A program made the translations under genes and the position numbers. The notes under the pieces were generated by a model. The model was not told where the DNA came from. It saw only the letters and a list, made by a program, of their open reading frames with translations, and searched no databases. Shown here piece after piece: positions 41,401 through 46,979 of a stretch of 64,000 nucleotides of DNA; position 1 is the first letter of the stretch, and the number at the start of each line of letters is the position of its first letter. Source of the stretch: Tachypleus tridentatus (lineage: Eukaryota > Arthropoda > Merostomata > Xiphosura > Limulidae); contig NC_134830.1 of assembly GCF_004210375.1 (NCBI RefSeq), positions 64,520,326-64,584,325 on the forward strand, in the 5' to 3' direction.

Positions 41401-44079
41401 TTGGGTTTTGTTACTTTGGTTGCAATGATGGAATTTTAAGGGAAAGAATATACTTCTTTCAGTATGACAAAGTATCATATTGTTGTGTCTGCTGTCTCAA
41501 AAAATGTTGGACAAATAACATTCAGAATTTGCTTTAATGATGAAAAAACCAAAACTTGAATATTAAAAAGCACTTTGGGGGCGTTATGGAGCTTTGTCGT
41601 ATCTGCAGGAAAGACAAACCCCAAAATCTGACTCATTTGAAGCTGACTTGCAACAAGAGTGACATTTCACGCCATTTTAAATACACCAAATACTGGCGAA
41701 AAATATCACTAACAGCCTTCGGGTTACAATTAACGCCAAAGGTAAACAAACACCTAATTTAGAATTTGAAATTGGTTTGTTTGTTTGAGCTGTTCAAATA
41801 CTGTTAGTATCATAATGTATATACACACAAGAGATATGTGTATGTTTCGCATGTGATTTTTTCAGTTATTGATGTGATTTCGTATCTCTGTAATGAATAA
41901 GTTTCAATGATAATAGTTTTGTTCCTTAATATCTTAATAGAGAAACCACCACGACTTCTTAATCTCGACAACGGGATATGCCCTACTCATCTCTCTCATT
42001 GGAAAGATTTTGGTGGAGAATACTGTTATTTTGTTGAGACAAAGAAAGTATCATGGCCTGATGCGAATCTGGCATGCTTTCAACAAGGTTAGATGTAAAA
42101 ATAAGCAAAATACTAAATAAGGGTTGCTTATGTTATTTGTGTGTGTGTTACGAACTATGTCTCTGGATGTTACTATACGAAATCTGAAAATAAATATTAG
42201 CTTGAATATTTTCTACTTATTGTATCAGAGGTATAATTAATTTCTTATTTACTATTTTGCCTGCTATTTAGATTCTTTAAATTAAAATATATATTTGAAT
42301 TACCGTTTTGTGATGCTTTAGAGTTGGGAAGGCCTTGTATTATATACTGGAAATATAAACATGTTATTTTATTTATTGGTTAATATTCTTACAGCCTATA
42401 TACATATATGTATATATACATATATATCAAACCACAACTGGAGAAGAATATGAAATAATTTATTTTGTCTTAAGTTATGTTATACATAACTATAAAACTT
42501 TATTTTTTTTTAAATTATTATATTTTACTTTAGATTTAATTACTTGTTCGTGTCTGTACAGGTGGAAATTTAGTAAGTATTCATTCAAAAGCAGAACTTA
42601 TAATGCTGTCACTGGTCTTCAGAAGAGAGTTCAAAAATCAACATAGTTTATGGGGTGGACTCGTAAGAAAACATGATGGTGAGTTTAAATCATGTTACAT
42701 AAAGTACTTGAAGACCTTCCTACGTAATTATACATGTATAAAGGAAGAAGTGAATGTCAGAAATCTGTTTGAATCAAGGAAATATTGTGTCTACTTTAAT
42801 ACACTGTCATCACCATTCATCACGGTGTTTTAATTGTGTGAGTATCGTCACCATTCATCACGGTGTTTTAATTGTGTGAGTATCGTCACCATTCATCACG
42901 GTGTTTTAATTGTGTGAGTATCGTCACCATTTATCACGGTGTTTTAATTGTGTGAGTATCGTCACCATTCATCACGGTGTTTTAATTGTGTGAGTATCGT
43001 CACCATTCATCACGGTGTTTTAATTGTGTGAGTATCGTCACCATTCATCACGGTGTTTTAATTGTGTGAGTATCGTCACCATTTATCACGGTGTTTTAAT
43101 TGTGTGAGTATCGTCACCATTCATCACGGTGTTTTAATTGTGTGAGTATCGTCACCATTCATCACGGTGTTTTAATTGTGTGAGTATCGTCACCATTCAT
43201 CACGGTGTTTTAATTGTGTGAGTATCGTCACCATTTATCACGGTGTTTTAATTGTGTGAGTATCGTCACCATTCATCACGGTGTTTTAATTGTGTGAGTA
43301 TCGTCACCATTCATCACGGTGTTTTAATTGTGTGAGTATCGTCACCATTCATCACGGTGTTTTAATTGTGTGAGTATCGTCACCATTTATCACGGTGTTT
43401 TAATTGTGTGAGTATCGTCACCATTCATCACGGTGTTTTAATTGTGTGAGTATCGTCACCATTCATCACGGTGTTTTAATTGTGTGAGTATCGTCACCAT
43501 TTATCACGGTGTTTTAATTGTGTGAGTATCGTCACCATTTATCACGGTGTTTTAATTGTGTGAGTATCGTCACCATTCATCACGGTGTTTTAATTGTGTG
43601 AGTATCGTCACCATTCATCACAGTGTTTAGATTGTGTAAGTCTTTAGAGTGTTTTATTTTAGTAATTAGGTAATTGAAAAGTGTTCAGTCAGTTATCCAT
43701 TTTTATTATTGCAGTTTTTAAGCACTGCTATGATTTCAAATGATATTCAATCTTATTGATTTTCAACGTTAGTGATACTTTTACTTTTTAAGACACTTTT
43801 ACAGTATATAACATATTTTCACACTAACAGAACTTATAAATATCACATTCCAGTCTTAAGCTGTTTTCATTACAATTAAGGTATTAGGTTATTTTAATTT
43901 GTATATATATATATATGTATGCTTGTATGTTGTGTTTTGTTATAGCAAAGCCACAACGGGGCTATCTACTGAGTGCACCGAGGGGAAATGAACCCCTGAT
44001 TTTAGCGTTGTAAGTCCATAGACTTACCGCTGTACCAGCGGGGAACTTATGCATGTGTACGTACTCAACTTGAAGCTTA

Positions 44080-44110
<31 letters not shown>

Positions 44111-45608
44111 ATTTAACTTTGAAGTTTATTGTAATTTCTAATGAAAACTACGGTATATTATAAAAATTGAAGACTGGGTGTGACGTATACATTTTGGGGC
44201 AGTGGTTATACTATTAGAAGGACAGTCAAAGTCCACTATTTGGTTAGACAAGAATGACCCTAAGGCTGGCGACGGATTCTGTTGAACACCTGTCTTCTCT
44301 TTGGTTTGTCAGTTCTAGGTCTGATATACACAGGTAACCTTTTATGTAGATTTTCATGAAAATTCTGAAATAAACAAAGAAATACAATGATGATTCATAT
44401 TGAATGTATTTAGGAGGATTTGTATGGAGCGACGACAGACCAGTGGATTTCGTATTTTGGGCTGATAATGAACCAGATAATTTGAAAGAACAGTGTGTTC
44501 AAATTGCAGAAAATCTTACTTGGTACGACAAAGACTGTTCATTGTTAGCCGGATACATCTGTATGAGTAAAAAAGGTAACCGTAATGTTGTTTCTCCAGC
44601 GTTTAGTTAAATTCGCATTAGATTTAGTAGAATAAGCTATGTAGTAACTGGCAACTTACTCTTTTTTTATCTGTGTTTAATATGGTTAAAATAGTAGTTT
44701 AGAAAAACCCTATTTTACGTGTAAATAGCATCCAACATGTTATTGTTGTTCCCCTGTTTGCTTAGTAAAATAACGCCAATACAAATGATTCAAGTACATA
44801 AGAGTTAGAAATACAATTGTAAAGATTCTTAATTTCTATACATTTGTGTAAGGATAACACGTTTGTACCTTTCAGTGTTATTTGACTTTCCAGAGCCTGC
44901 CAAGGATGAAATACCAATGGTAGACTCAACCAGAAAGGGTAAAGTACAACTCTGATTTCGTATAGTATCTGTAAAGTGTAAAAATATGTTGACAATGCAA
45001 TATTACGAGATTAGGAGCCAATAATCAGTGTTATAGAAATTTTGAATTTGTAATCCTTCACATTCCATCATTCAATTAATTCAGTAAAAGAAACAACAGA
45101 ATACAAAAGAGGTTGCAAAGCGACCGCTTGAAATATCAAAATCATAATTTATTTTAATATAATTTCACTCTTTGCTGTGGTACTATGTAATACTTTCCTT
45201 TCTTACTTTAAATATATATACGAAATGAATACCCATGTACAGCATATTTATTCTTTGTAGAATCCAAGATTAGTTATTTAGTGTGTTTGAAAACACTCTA
45301 GACATGTACCATTCACAATACATTCTTTATATGGTATAATATTACAGTATGTTTTTATCGATTTATTGGTCATTGTATGTACTTTTTCTTTAGACGAATG
45401 TTCCAAACTGCAAGCTGGAGAGATTTGTGGAATTTTGATCGCCTGTGTTTTGTTGACAAGCTTATTTATAGGAATTGGCTATTTTGTCTGGAAACGTTGG
45501 AAAACACCAAAAGATTTCTTGTTATTTTCACGAGCTGCCAAGGAGCCCATCAGTTTTGATAACGAGGTGTATAATGAAGAATCCAATTTTGACAGAAGTG
45601 GTCTATAG
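5318..45608 (+). CDS. Four-CTLD transmembrane C-type lectin receptor (14 exons, 683 aa)
   Basis: Exons are 5318-5405, 8126-8295, 19664-19832, 21642-21779, 23327-23449, 27763-27911, 32450-32549, 37955-38202, 40250-40430, 41941-42087, 42562-42678, 44414-44575, 44894-44938 and 45394-45608. All introns are GT-AG and the frame stays open for 2,052 nt. The product has a signal peptide (about 1-23), CTLD1 (33-158), a Thr-rich linker (159-180), CTLD2 (181-308), CTLD3 (326-451), CTLD4 (469-593), a stem (594-622), a transmembrane helix (about 623-645, followed by KRWK) and a 38-residue tail. CTLD1 has WIGL, EPN (126-128) and WND (145-147), the mannose-type Ca2+/sugar signature. CTLD2 has QPK, CTLD3 EPR and CTLD4 EPD plus WYD, so their sugar binding is doubtful. 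Tail residues 667-672 read FDNEVY, an FxNxxY endocytosis motif. By family knowledge it is probably a cell-surface pattern-recognition or scavenging receptor; the ligand is unknown. It resembles mannose-receptor family proteins but has no ricin-type or FN-II domain. The exon model is inferred from sequence, without transcript data. Confidence 0.88.
5483..5592 (-). mobile_element. Type C tRNA-derived SINE
   Basis: Minus copy with gctttagagcaaaaaacac tail, gggctatctgctgagt block and a diverged head. It resembles the copies at 18860, 24008 and 43932. Confidence 0.6.
5712..6330 (-). pseudogene. Internally deleted mariner-family transposase
   Basis: Minus-strand translation reads, with frame changes, EQRVFNKFCVKICKGETETL (N-terminal helix-turn-helix type), then DETVAKVKD, then HHDNAPSHT (second catalytic Asp region), and ends FRKW.ERWNKCASAGGDYF, the classic mariner C-terminus. 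The end nearest 5712 reads TACGAGGTGTGATAATAAA, like a mariner terminal repeat. The middle, with the first catalytic Asp, is missing. It is a dead non-autonomous copy. Confidence 0.8.
6757..7024 (+). mobile_element. Type A tRNA-derived SINE, full length
   Basis: Head ggctcggcatggccaagtgg (box A region), gagttcgaatcc (box B), the central gacagttaatac...gttggcga block, and a tail ending gaaattgagaaacaaacag. Confidence 0.9.
7357..7632 (+). mobile_element. Type A tRNA-derived SINE, full length
   Basis: Complete head-body-tail order with gtgttcgaatcccc as box B and an (aaac)n tail. Confidence 0.9.
8126..8295 (+). CDS. Receptor exon 2: first half of CTLD1
   Basis: The acceptor is a T-rich tract ending ttttag and the donor is CTG|GTGAGT. 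Residues 30-86 carry the CTLD opening: Cys33, W..I..GFC with Cys47, YSWHDAE and the LASIHS strand typical of the family. It enters in phase 1 and leaves in phase 0. Confidence 0.9.
8425..8665 (+). repeat. Dispersed repeat, copy 2 (pair of 190-420)
   Basis: Colinear with the copy upstream of the gene; it ends just before the type A SINE at 8681. Confidence 0.6.
8681..8954 (-). mobile_element. Type A SINE with 10-bp target duplication
   Basis: Full-length minus copy. The direct repeat catttgcaac is at 8671-8680 and 8959-8968, the hallmark of retroposition. Confidence 0.93.
9223..9501 (-). mobile_element. Type A SINE with 12-bp target duplication
   Basis: Full-length minus copy flanked by an exact taaaattcattt at 9211-9222 and 9502-9513. 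Confidence 0.95.
10395..10658 (-). mobile_element. Type A tRNA-derived SINE
   Basis: Minus copy with full order, from the (aaac)n tail to the ccgggccacgacaggcc head. More diverged than the two before it. Confidence 0.88.
11054..11320 (+). mobile_element. Type A tRNA-derived SINE
   Basis: Plus copy beginning ggcccggcatggccaggtgg; the anticodon-arm part is shortened. Confidence 0.9.
11730..11880. repeat. 57-bp tandem repeat (about 2.6 copies)
   Basis: The block tttaatggtaagtttgc... recurs at about 11730, 11787 and 11844 with several substitutions. Confidence 0.75.
14940..15657 (+). pseudogene. Tc1-like transposase relic, 5' part
   Basis: Scattered frames give GLPLISSIR, DDWKRVFWPDECKFEI (first catalytic Asp region), MKHGGGSVIVWG and FEQIWDLVDQEL (the NPIE..W motif). 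These are hallmarks of Tc1 DDE transposases. It has many stops and frameshifts. The 3' part continues after the inserted Penelope element at 17432-17520. Confidence 0.8.
15667..17422. mobile_element. Penelope-like element, inverted two-armed copy
   Basis: The left arm on the minus strand (15667 to about 16867) reads FYRRYVNDTFVI (RT motif, first Asp of the usual VDD now Asn), SVYRKPTHMDRYL, KRGIIQHL, then a GIY-YIG region with EIPYSCNDTYIGKTGRKLAK. The right arm on the plus strand (about 16868-17422) repeats the GIY-YIG part (EIPCSYNDTHIGET...RIKEHSTRLMKTQNSA). The outer about 370 bp are inverted copies of one another. A direct gaatgtatt at 15658-15666 and 17423-17431 flanks it. Stops are present, so it is inactive. 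Confidence 0.85.
17432..17520 (+). pseudogene. Tc1-like relic, 3' part
   Basis: Continues the Tc1 translation after the Penelope insertion: IPKESLIKYVDASL, matching the C-terminal part of Tc1 transposases. Confidence 0.5.
17853..17976 (-). mobile_element. Type B tRNA-derived SINE
   Basis: One of the best-preserved type B copies: gaattaagcacaaagctaca tail, gctatctgtgctctgctcac block, tatcgaaacccg box-B side, ending ttgagccactgggagg. Confidence 0.85.
18348..18464 (-). mobile_element. Type B tRNA-derived SINE, diverged
   Basis: Same order as the copy at 17853 with more substitutions. The 128-residue open frame 18338-18724 runs through this and the next copy and is not a gene. Confidence 0.75.
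18648..18745 (-). mobile_element. Type B tRNA-derived SINE, partial
   Basis: Tail and middle blocks recognisable (ggattatctgtgctgtacct; ttataagtcctcaagcttac). Confidence 0.6.
18860..18975 (-). mobile_element. Type C tRNA-derived SINE
   Basis: tgttttagagcaaaaccaca tail and gaatgaaacctcggatttta box-B side. Confidence 0.65.
19207..19349 (-). mobile_element. Type B tRNA-derived SINE
   Basis: taccacgggtatcgaaaacc and tgttgtgccactgggag match the type B consensus. Confidence 0.75.
19664..19832 (+). CDS. Receptor exon 3: CTLD1 core with EPN motif
   Basis: The acceptor is ttgttgtgcag and the donor is TCAG|GTAACA. Residues 87-142 include the sequon Asn89-Ile-Thr, WIGL (97-100), FEWSD, and GEPNNW with EPN at 126-128 (bases 19781-19789). 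EPN is the established mannose/GlcNAc-type Ca2+ site 2 motif. Cys136 is the expected internal disulphide cysteine. It lies 11.4 kb after exon 2. Confidence 0.9.
20064..20170. repeat. Hairpin-forming inverted repeat, about 107 bp
   Basis: Left arm ataaaaaccccataac and reverse complement of right arm ataaaaactctataac agree at 14 of 16 positions. Inner stretches gacctttcttc and gaaggaaggtc also pair. Probably a small MITE. Confidence 0.6.
21642..21779 (+). CDS. Receptor exon 4: end of CTLD1, Thr-rich linker, start of CTLD2
   Basis: It completes CTLD1 with WNDKNC (WND 145-147, Cys150) and GLICKK (Cys158). A linker follows with a sequon at Asn162 and Thr/Gln runs (159-180), probably an O-glycosylated spacer. 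CTLD2 opens at Cys181 with CSSDWYASG. The donor is TCAG|GTAAAG. Length is 138 nt and both ends are phase 1. An earlier GT at the Ser-Leu codons was rejected because it would lose the CTLD2 start. Confidence 0.86.
21904..22170 (-). mobile_element. Type A tRNA-derived SINE
   Basis: Full-length minus copy 125 bp after exon 4; ends ctggccataccggacc. Confidence 0.9.
22634..22766 (-). mobile_element. Type B tRNA-derived SINE
   Basis: Contains gctatctctgctctgtccac and cacgggtatcgaaactcgat. Confidence 0.8.
23327..23449 (+). CDS. Receptor exon 5: CTLD2, first half
   Basis: Acceptor tttgttag, donor CAAG|GTAAGT. Encodes NKCFYFGG, the SWFKAQTHC helix (Cys213) and ELVSIHSQEDQ, a textbook CTLD N-terminal half. 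Length is 123 nt with phase 1 at both ends. Confidence 0.9.
24008..24118 (-). mobile_element. Type C tRNA-derived SINE
   Basis: ttatagtaaagccacaccag tail, ctgatgagtccaatgagggg block, diverged head. Confidence 0.65.
24360..24960 (+). pseudogene. Non-LTR (CR1/jockey-like) reverse transcriptase C-terminal fragment
   Basis: Open part reads LDHLVNWVSKQQMGLNYKKC then KLMHVGYHNLNYKH, the conserved W...W.M.fN..KC..M..G motif after the RT catalytic core. After stops come VRPHLEYC-like and VGKVSKKSYQN-like segments and YDERLTSLKDF, matching the ERVQRRATK / YEERL.. tail of such elements. Heavily degraded and missing its catalytic core. Confidence 0.75.
25090..25290 (-). pseudogene. Non-LTR reverse transcriptase C-terminus, minus strand
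   Basis: Minus translation gives MGHKYKFWQC, FNSVIRFWN and VVEVVNLSAFKRMLDN, matching the FF..RVV..WN.LP..VV.A.S...FK..LD end of non-LTR elements. It faces the fragment at 24360, so the two are separate insertions or one inverted remnant. Confidence 0.65.
25580..26042 (+). repeat. Dispersed 0.46-kb repeat, copy 1
   Basis: Colinear with 38600-39073: shared ggcaatgaataat/ggcagtgaataat start, atgtatctg, ttttgctg, aggcgtgctgaa/aggagtgcagaa, cagtgtaccaaa-type end and atatgtttt. No coding potential seen. Confidence 0.75.
26937..27213 (-). mobile_element. Type A tRNA-derived SINE
   Basis: Full-length minus copy. Imperfect flanks tatcgaagtt and tatggaagtt may be its target duplication. Confidence 0.9.
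27763..27911 (+). CDS. Receptor exon 6: CTLD2 core
   Basis: The acceptor is acgcttttcag and the donor is ATG|GTAAGA. Encodes residues 230-279 with WLGL (244-247), FYWTD, and WAPGQPK where EPN or QPD would be expected. QPK (273-275) lacks the acidic or amide third residue, so Ca2+-dependent sugar binding by CTLD2 is unlikely. It leaves in phase 0. Confidence 0.9.
29369..29547. repeat. 85-bp exact tandem duplication (period 94)
   Basis: Copies 29369-29453 and 29463-29547 look identical base for base, separated by an A-rich spacer. A-rich sequence also precedes the first copy. Confidence 0.9.
30330..30950 (-). pseudogene. Degraded LINE reverse-transcriptase tail
   Basis: Minus translation reads VEVVKYFKYLG, a match to the KYLG motif after the RT core, then MEQVIRKARFSIFG, and KVEVFKLMFARGFMMTSSYT near the LLYG.E.W motif. 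Frames change several times. The family is uncertain. Confidence 0.5.
31105..31376 (-). mobile_element. Type A SINE with 13-bp target duplication
   Basis: Full-length minus copy. The flanks caagggctgaaat at 31092-31104 and 31377-31389 are identical. Confidence 0.95.
32450..32549 (+). CDS. Receptor exon 7: end of CTLD2
   Basis: Acceptor ttgtttcag, donor AAAG|GTCTGT. Encodes KNCVEM, then KWRNVNCEE and YFCQK. Cys282, Cys300 and Cys308 are the conserved disulphide partners. WND is replaced by WRN. It is 100 nt, the shortest exon apart from exons 1 and 13. Confidence 0.87.
33250..34600 (+). pseudogene. Tc1-like transposase relic
   Basis: In changing frames: FRILKRLWTTGNITPRKS (N-terminal DNA-binding part), ALIRLKHQGRKRSCNTLRHK, RIHVYHLPGKQIRENC, GGAVHISVAIHHD, FCDDNATATMP (second Asp region) and a broken NPIENCWEEM (third acidic residue). 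The order matches Tc1-family transposases. Several stops and shifts make it inactive. Termini not located. Confidence 0.75.
35363..35470 (+). mobile_element. Type B/C tRNA-derived SINE, diverged
   Basis: gttcagcggtaagtcagtgg head and gcggtgggaagaacgcagat, then ctaggtgcagctttg in the tail. Confidence 0.55.
36412..36673 (-). mobile_element. Type A tRNA-derived SINE, diverged
   Basis: ggctatttgcgctagccatc, ccaccgccaact and gggaatcgaacccgcg are recognisable in the right order. Confidence 0.8.
37205..37480 (+). mobile_element. Type A tRNA-derived SINE
   Basis: Plus copy starting ggacccggcatagccagctgg and ending with aaacaaacaaaac. It lacks about 20 bases in the middle. Confidence 0.9.
37955..38202 (+). 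CDS. Receptor exon 8: linker and CTLD3, first part
   Basis: Acceptor cttcatag, donor GAT|GTAAGT. A Pro/Glu linker leads to Cys326, then GWYHFGTSCYQ, SWHDAEKTC, GGHLVSV and LWIGL (388-392). This single exon covers what exons 5 and part of 6 do in CTLD2, so the internal intron sits at a different place. Confidence 0.9.
38203..40249 (+). other. Intron 8 of the receptor gene
   Basis: It contains the second copy of the 0.46-kb dispersed repeat (38600-39073). I see nothing recognisable in the remainder. Confidence 0.75.
38600..39073 (+). repeat. Dispersed 0.46-kb repeat, copy 2
   Basis: Partner of 25580-26042 in intron 5, same orientation and same order of matching blocks. Confidence 0.75.
40250..40430 (+). 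CDS. Receptor exon 9: CTLD3, second part
   Basis: Acceptor tctcattctag, donor TCCC|GTAAGT. Encodes RFFWVSEW, NWGENEPRD (EPR at 418-420), Cys429, GTWKVASC (Cys443) and GFICE (Cys451). EPR and WKV replace EPN and WND, so the Ca2+ site 2 is probably lost. Exons 8 and 9 together form a phase 1-1 unit of 429 nt carrying all of CTLD3. Confidence 0.9.
40633..40825. repeat. 42-bp tandem repeat (about 5 copies)
   Basis: Units start attgacatactttTagaatg and continue aaggtttttcctctcc. The minus strand stays open over the array with a 14-residue period (ILKVCQ...RRGKT), a by-product of the period being a multiple of three. Confidence 0.85.
41941..42087 (+). CDS. Receptor exon 10: linker and CTLD4 start
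   Basis: Acceptor atcttaatag, donor CAAG|GTTAGA. Encodes a basic-proline linker, Cys469, HWKDFGGEYCYF (Cys484) and VSWPDANLACFQQ. Length is 147 nt with phase 1 at both ends. The donor GTTAGA is the least canonical in the gene. Confidence 0.85.
42562..42678 (+). CDS. Receptor exon 11: CTLD4 middle
   Basis: Acceptor gtctgtacag, donor GATG|GTGAGT. Encodes GGNLVSIHSKAE and LWGGL, where the family usually has WIGL. Length is 117 nt, phase 1 at both ends. A 38-bp minisatellite whose units carry GTGAGT starts 132 bp after this donor. Confidence 0.87.
42811..43640. repeat. 38-bp minisatellite, 22 copies, 152-bp higher-order unit
   Basis: The unit is caccattcatcacggtg followed by ttttaattgtgtgagtatcgt. 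Copies start exactly every 38 bp from 42811 to 43609 with no indel. Nearly the only variation is one C/T site (ttcatc or tttatc); copies 1-16 run CCCT four times, then CCTTCC. The last copy is diverged. Each copy contains GTGAGTAT, a strong match to a splice donor. Confidence 0.97.
43932..44046 (-). mobile_element. Type C tRNA-derived SINE
   Basis: ttgttatagcaaagccacaa tail, ggctatctactgagtgcacc block, gaacccctgattttagcgtt and taccgctgtaccagcgggg head. Best-preserved type C copy. Confidence 0.8.
44083..44110 (+). repeat. (GT)n microsatellite
   Basis: About 13 GT units following a short tatgtatgt stretch. Confidence 0.9.
44196..44335 (+). mobile_element. Diverged SINE-core copy
   Basis: The order gacagtcaa, cccactatt-like, taaggctggcgacgg, ctgtcttctctttgg parallels the middle of type A SINEs (gacggtcaatcccactattc, gagttggcggtggg, ctgccttccctctag). 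The tRNA-like head is absent or different. Confidence 0.45.
44414..44575 (+). CDS. Receptor exon 12: end of CTLD4
   Basis: Acceptor atgtatttag, donor AAAG|GTAACC. Encodes FVWSDDRPVDF, WADNEPDN (EPD 563-565), Cys571, a sequon at Asn577, TWYDKDC (Cys585) and GYICM (Cys593). EPD and WYD are partial Ca2+/sugar signatures, so weak or altered binding is possible. Read-through into intron 12 stops after about 12 residues. Confidence 0.9.
44576..45393 (+). other. Introns 12 and 13 of the receptor gene
   Basis: Two short introns (318 and 455 bp) around the 45-nt exon 13. I see no repeats or other features in either. Confidence 0.75.
44894..44938 (+). CDS. Receptor exon 13: 45-nt stem exon
   Basis: A small exon between ttgactttccag and AAGG|GTAAAG. 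It encodes a 15-residue polar stem (EPAKDEIPMVDSTRK) between CTLD4 and the membrane exon. It is phase 1 at both ends, so skipping it would keep the frame. This is the least certain exon because it carries no domain signature; its splice sites and phase both fit. Confidence 0.7.
45394..45608 (+). CDS. Receptor exon 14: transmembrane helix and cytoplasmic tail
   Basis: Acceptor tttttctttag, stop TAG at 45606-45608. Encodes DECSKLQAGEIC, then a hydrophobic span (about 623-645) ending YFVW, a KRWK stop-transfer and a 38-residue tail. FDNEVY at 667-672 fits FxNxxY. The sequence NEESNF nearby is acidic. The topology is type I. Confidence 0.9.
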
Positions 45609-45722
45609 TAAACTTAAGATTTTGAATATTAACACGAATATTCTTATATTATTGGAAAAACCACATTTTAAACACACAAACAAAAACATCGTTTCGTGGT
45701 AAGAGAGAGGATCCAACAAATA

Positions 45723-45732
45723 AATAAATAAA
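45723..45732 (+). promoter_or_regulatory. Candidate polyadenylation signals for the receptor
   Basis: Two overlapping AATAAA hexamers lie about 115 bp after the stop codon. A further AATAAA is at 45966-45971. The genome is AT-rich, so chance hexamers are common; which one is used cannot be told from sequence. Confidence 0.4.
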
Positions 45733-46645
45733 AGGTTCTATAGGTTTGAGAAACCACAGATGTTACCATTAGGATATATATATCTTTACTATGCACCAAA
45801 ATAGTTTGCTTATATCCTCAATTTTGACGTACGTTTTTAAAATGTTGGTATATTGCTAGTAATTAAGCAGTTGTATATATTTCGAATTTACATTCCACTG
45901 AAAAATTACAAAAGATATTGCTGAATATGTGGAGGATTACGATAAAATTTCTTTTTAATGTAGCAAATAAAATATATGTTACTGTTGGGAAATGGAGAAT
46001 CTCTATTCTAACTATAACACATGAAAAGAAATATAGACTTTATATTTGCTTATATATTTTGATGATTACGCAATGAAAGTGAATCTTTAAAACATATGCT
46101 TATGAATTAAGTCAAAGAAACACTCATGTACTGTCTTTTGTATCTCTGTTAGAATCATTTTCAGATAATCTATTTCTAATTTGTTTAAGGCTTCCCAGAT
46201 GCCATATTTTTCCAGACAACCCACTAAGTATAGGAATCAAATAATAACATCTTCTCTATGTAGCAGCGCCTAACTCTATTAGTTTGAAGTTTTAAAGGAC
46301 TAGACATGCTGCACATAGTTTGTTGAAAAGAAAAAAACAAACAGACTGTTACGTTTTAAAACAATATTTTTATTAAACTTAATAAATCGTTTATTTCTCA
46401 AACACTCAGATATGAAGTATGACAACAGAAAATAATCTTTTGTAAAAATTAGATGCAAGTCTAGTTCTGTATTGATTCGTTAGGTGGAAAACGAAGTTCT
46501 ATAAAATATATTAAAAACACGGTAATACCGAAAACATATTTAATAAGAACGTTATAGGTATAAACAGCTTATCTTTAAAATAGTAATAAATATTAAATAA
46601 AAACACTGATAATCCGGAACTTGTTACATTAATGACAATGTTGAT
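45733..46645. other. Region downstream of the receptor gene
   Basis: Probable 3' UTR end followed by AT-rich DNA. No coding region or element recognised. Confidence 0.5.
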
Positions 46646-46649
46646 GCTG

Positions 46650-46930
46650 TTTGTTGTTTTTGTTTCTTGAATTTCGCACAAAGTTACTCGAGGGCTATCT
46701 GTGCTATCCGTCCCTAATTTAGCAGTGTAAGACTAGAGGAAAGGCAACTAGTCATCACCACCCACCGCCAACTCTTGAGATACTCTTTTACCAACGCATA
46801 GTGGGATTGATCGTCACATTATAACGCCTCCACAGTTAAAAGGGCGAGCATGTTTGGCGCGACGGGGATGCGAACCCGCGACCTTCGGATTACGAGTCGC
46901 ACGCCTTAACCCACCTAGCCATGCCGGGCC
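46650..46930 (-). mobile_element. Type A tRNA-derived SINE
   Basis: Full-length minus copy. A short tgttgat on both sides may be a target duplication. Confidence 0.9.
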
Positions 46931-46979
46931 TTGTTGATAAAGAGATCTTAATCTGTGGTTCCGGTGTCGAGAATTTTAA

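Larger units (their letters stand above)
40431..44413 (+). other. Introns 9 to 11 of the receptor gene
   Basis: Intron 9 (40431-41940) has a 42-bp tandem repeat (40633-40825). Intron 10 (42088-42561) has only AT-rich sequence and a short TATATA tract. Intron 11 (42679-44413) has the 38-bp minisatellite, a type C SINE, a (GT)n run and a diverged SINE-core copy. Exons 10 and 11 lie between these introns. Confidence 0.75.

Noticed and set aside
41556..41762. 68-residue frame with CRIC and HLKLTCNKSDISRH segments resembling a zinc finger
   Set aside because: Spacing does not fit a C2H2 or other finger I know, and it lies in intron 9 of the receptor with no splice support.
42811..43640. CRISPR-like array
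   Set aside because: The units abut with no variable spacers, and the setting is a eukaryotic intron. It is a minisatellite.
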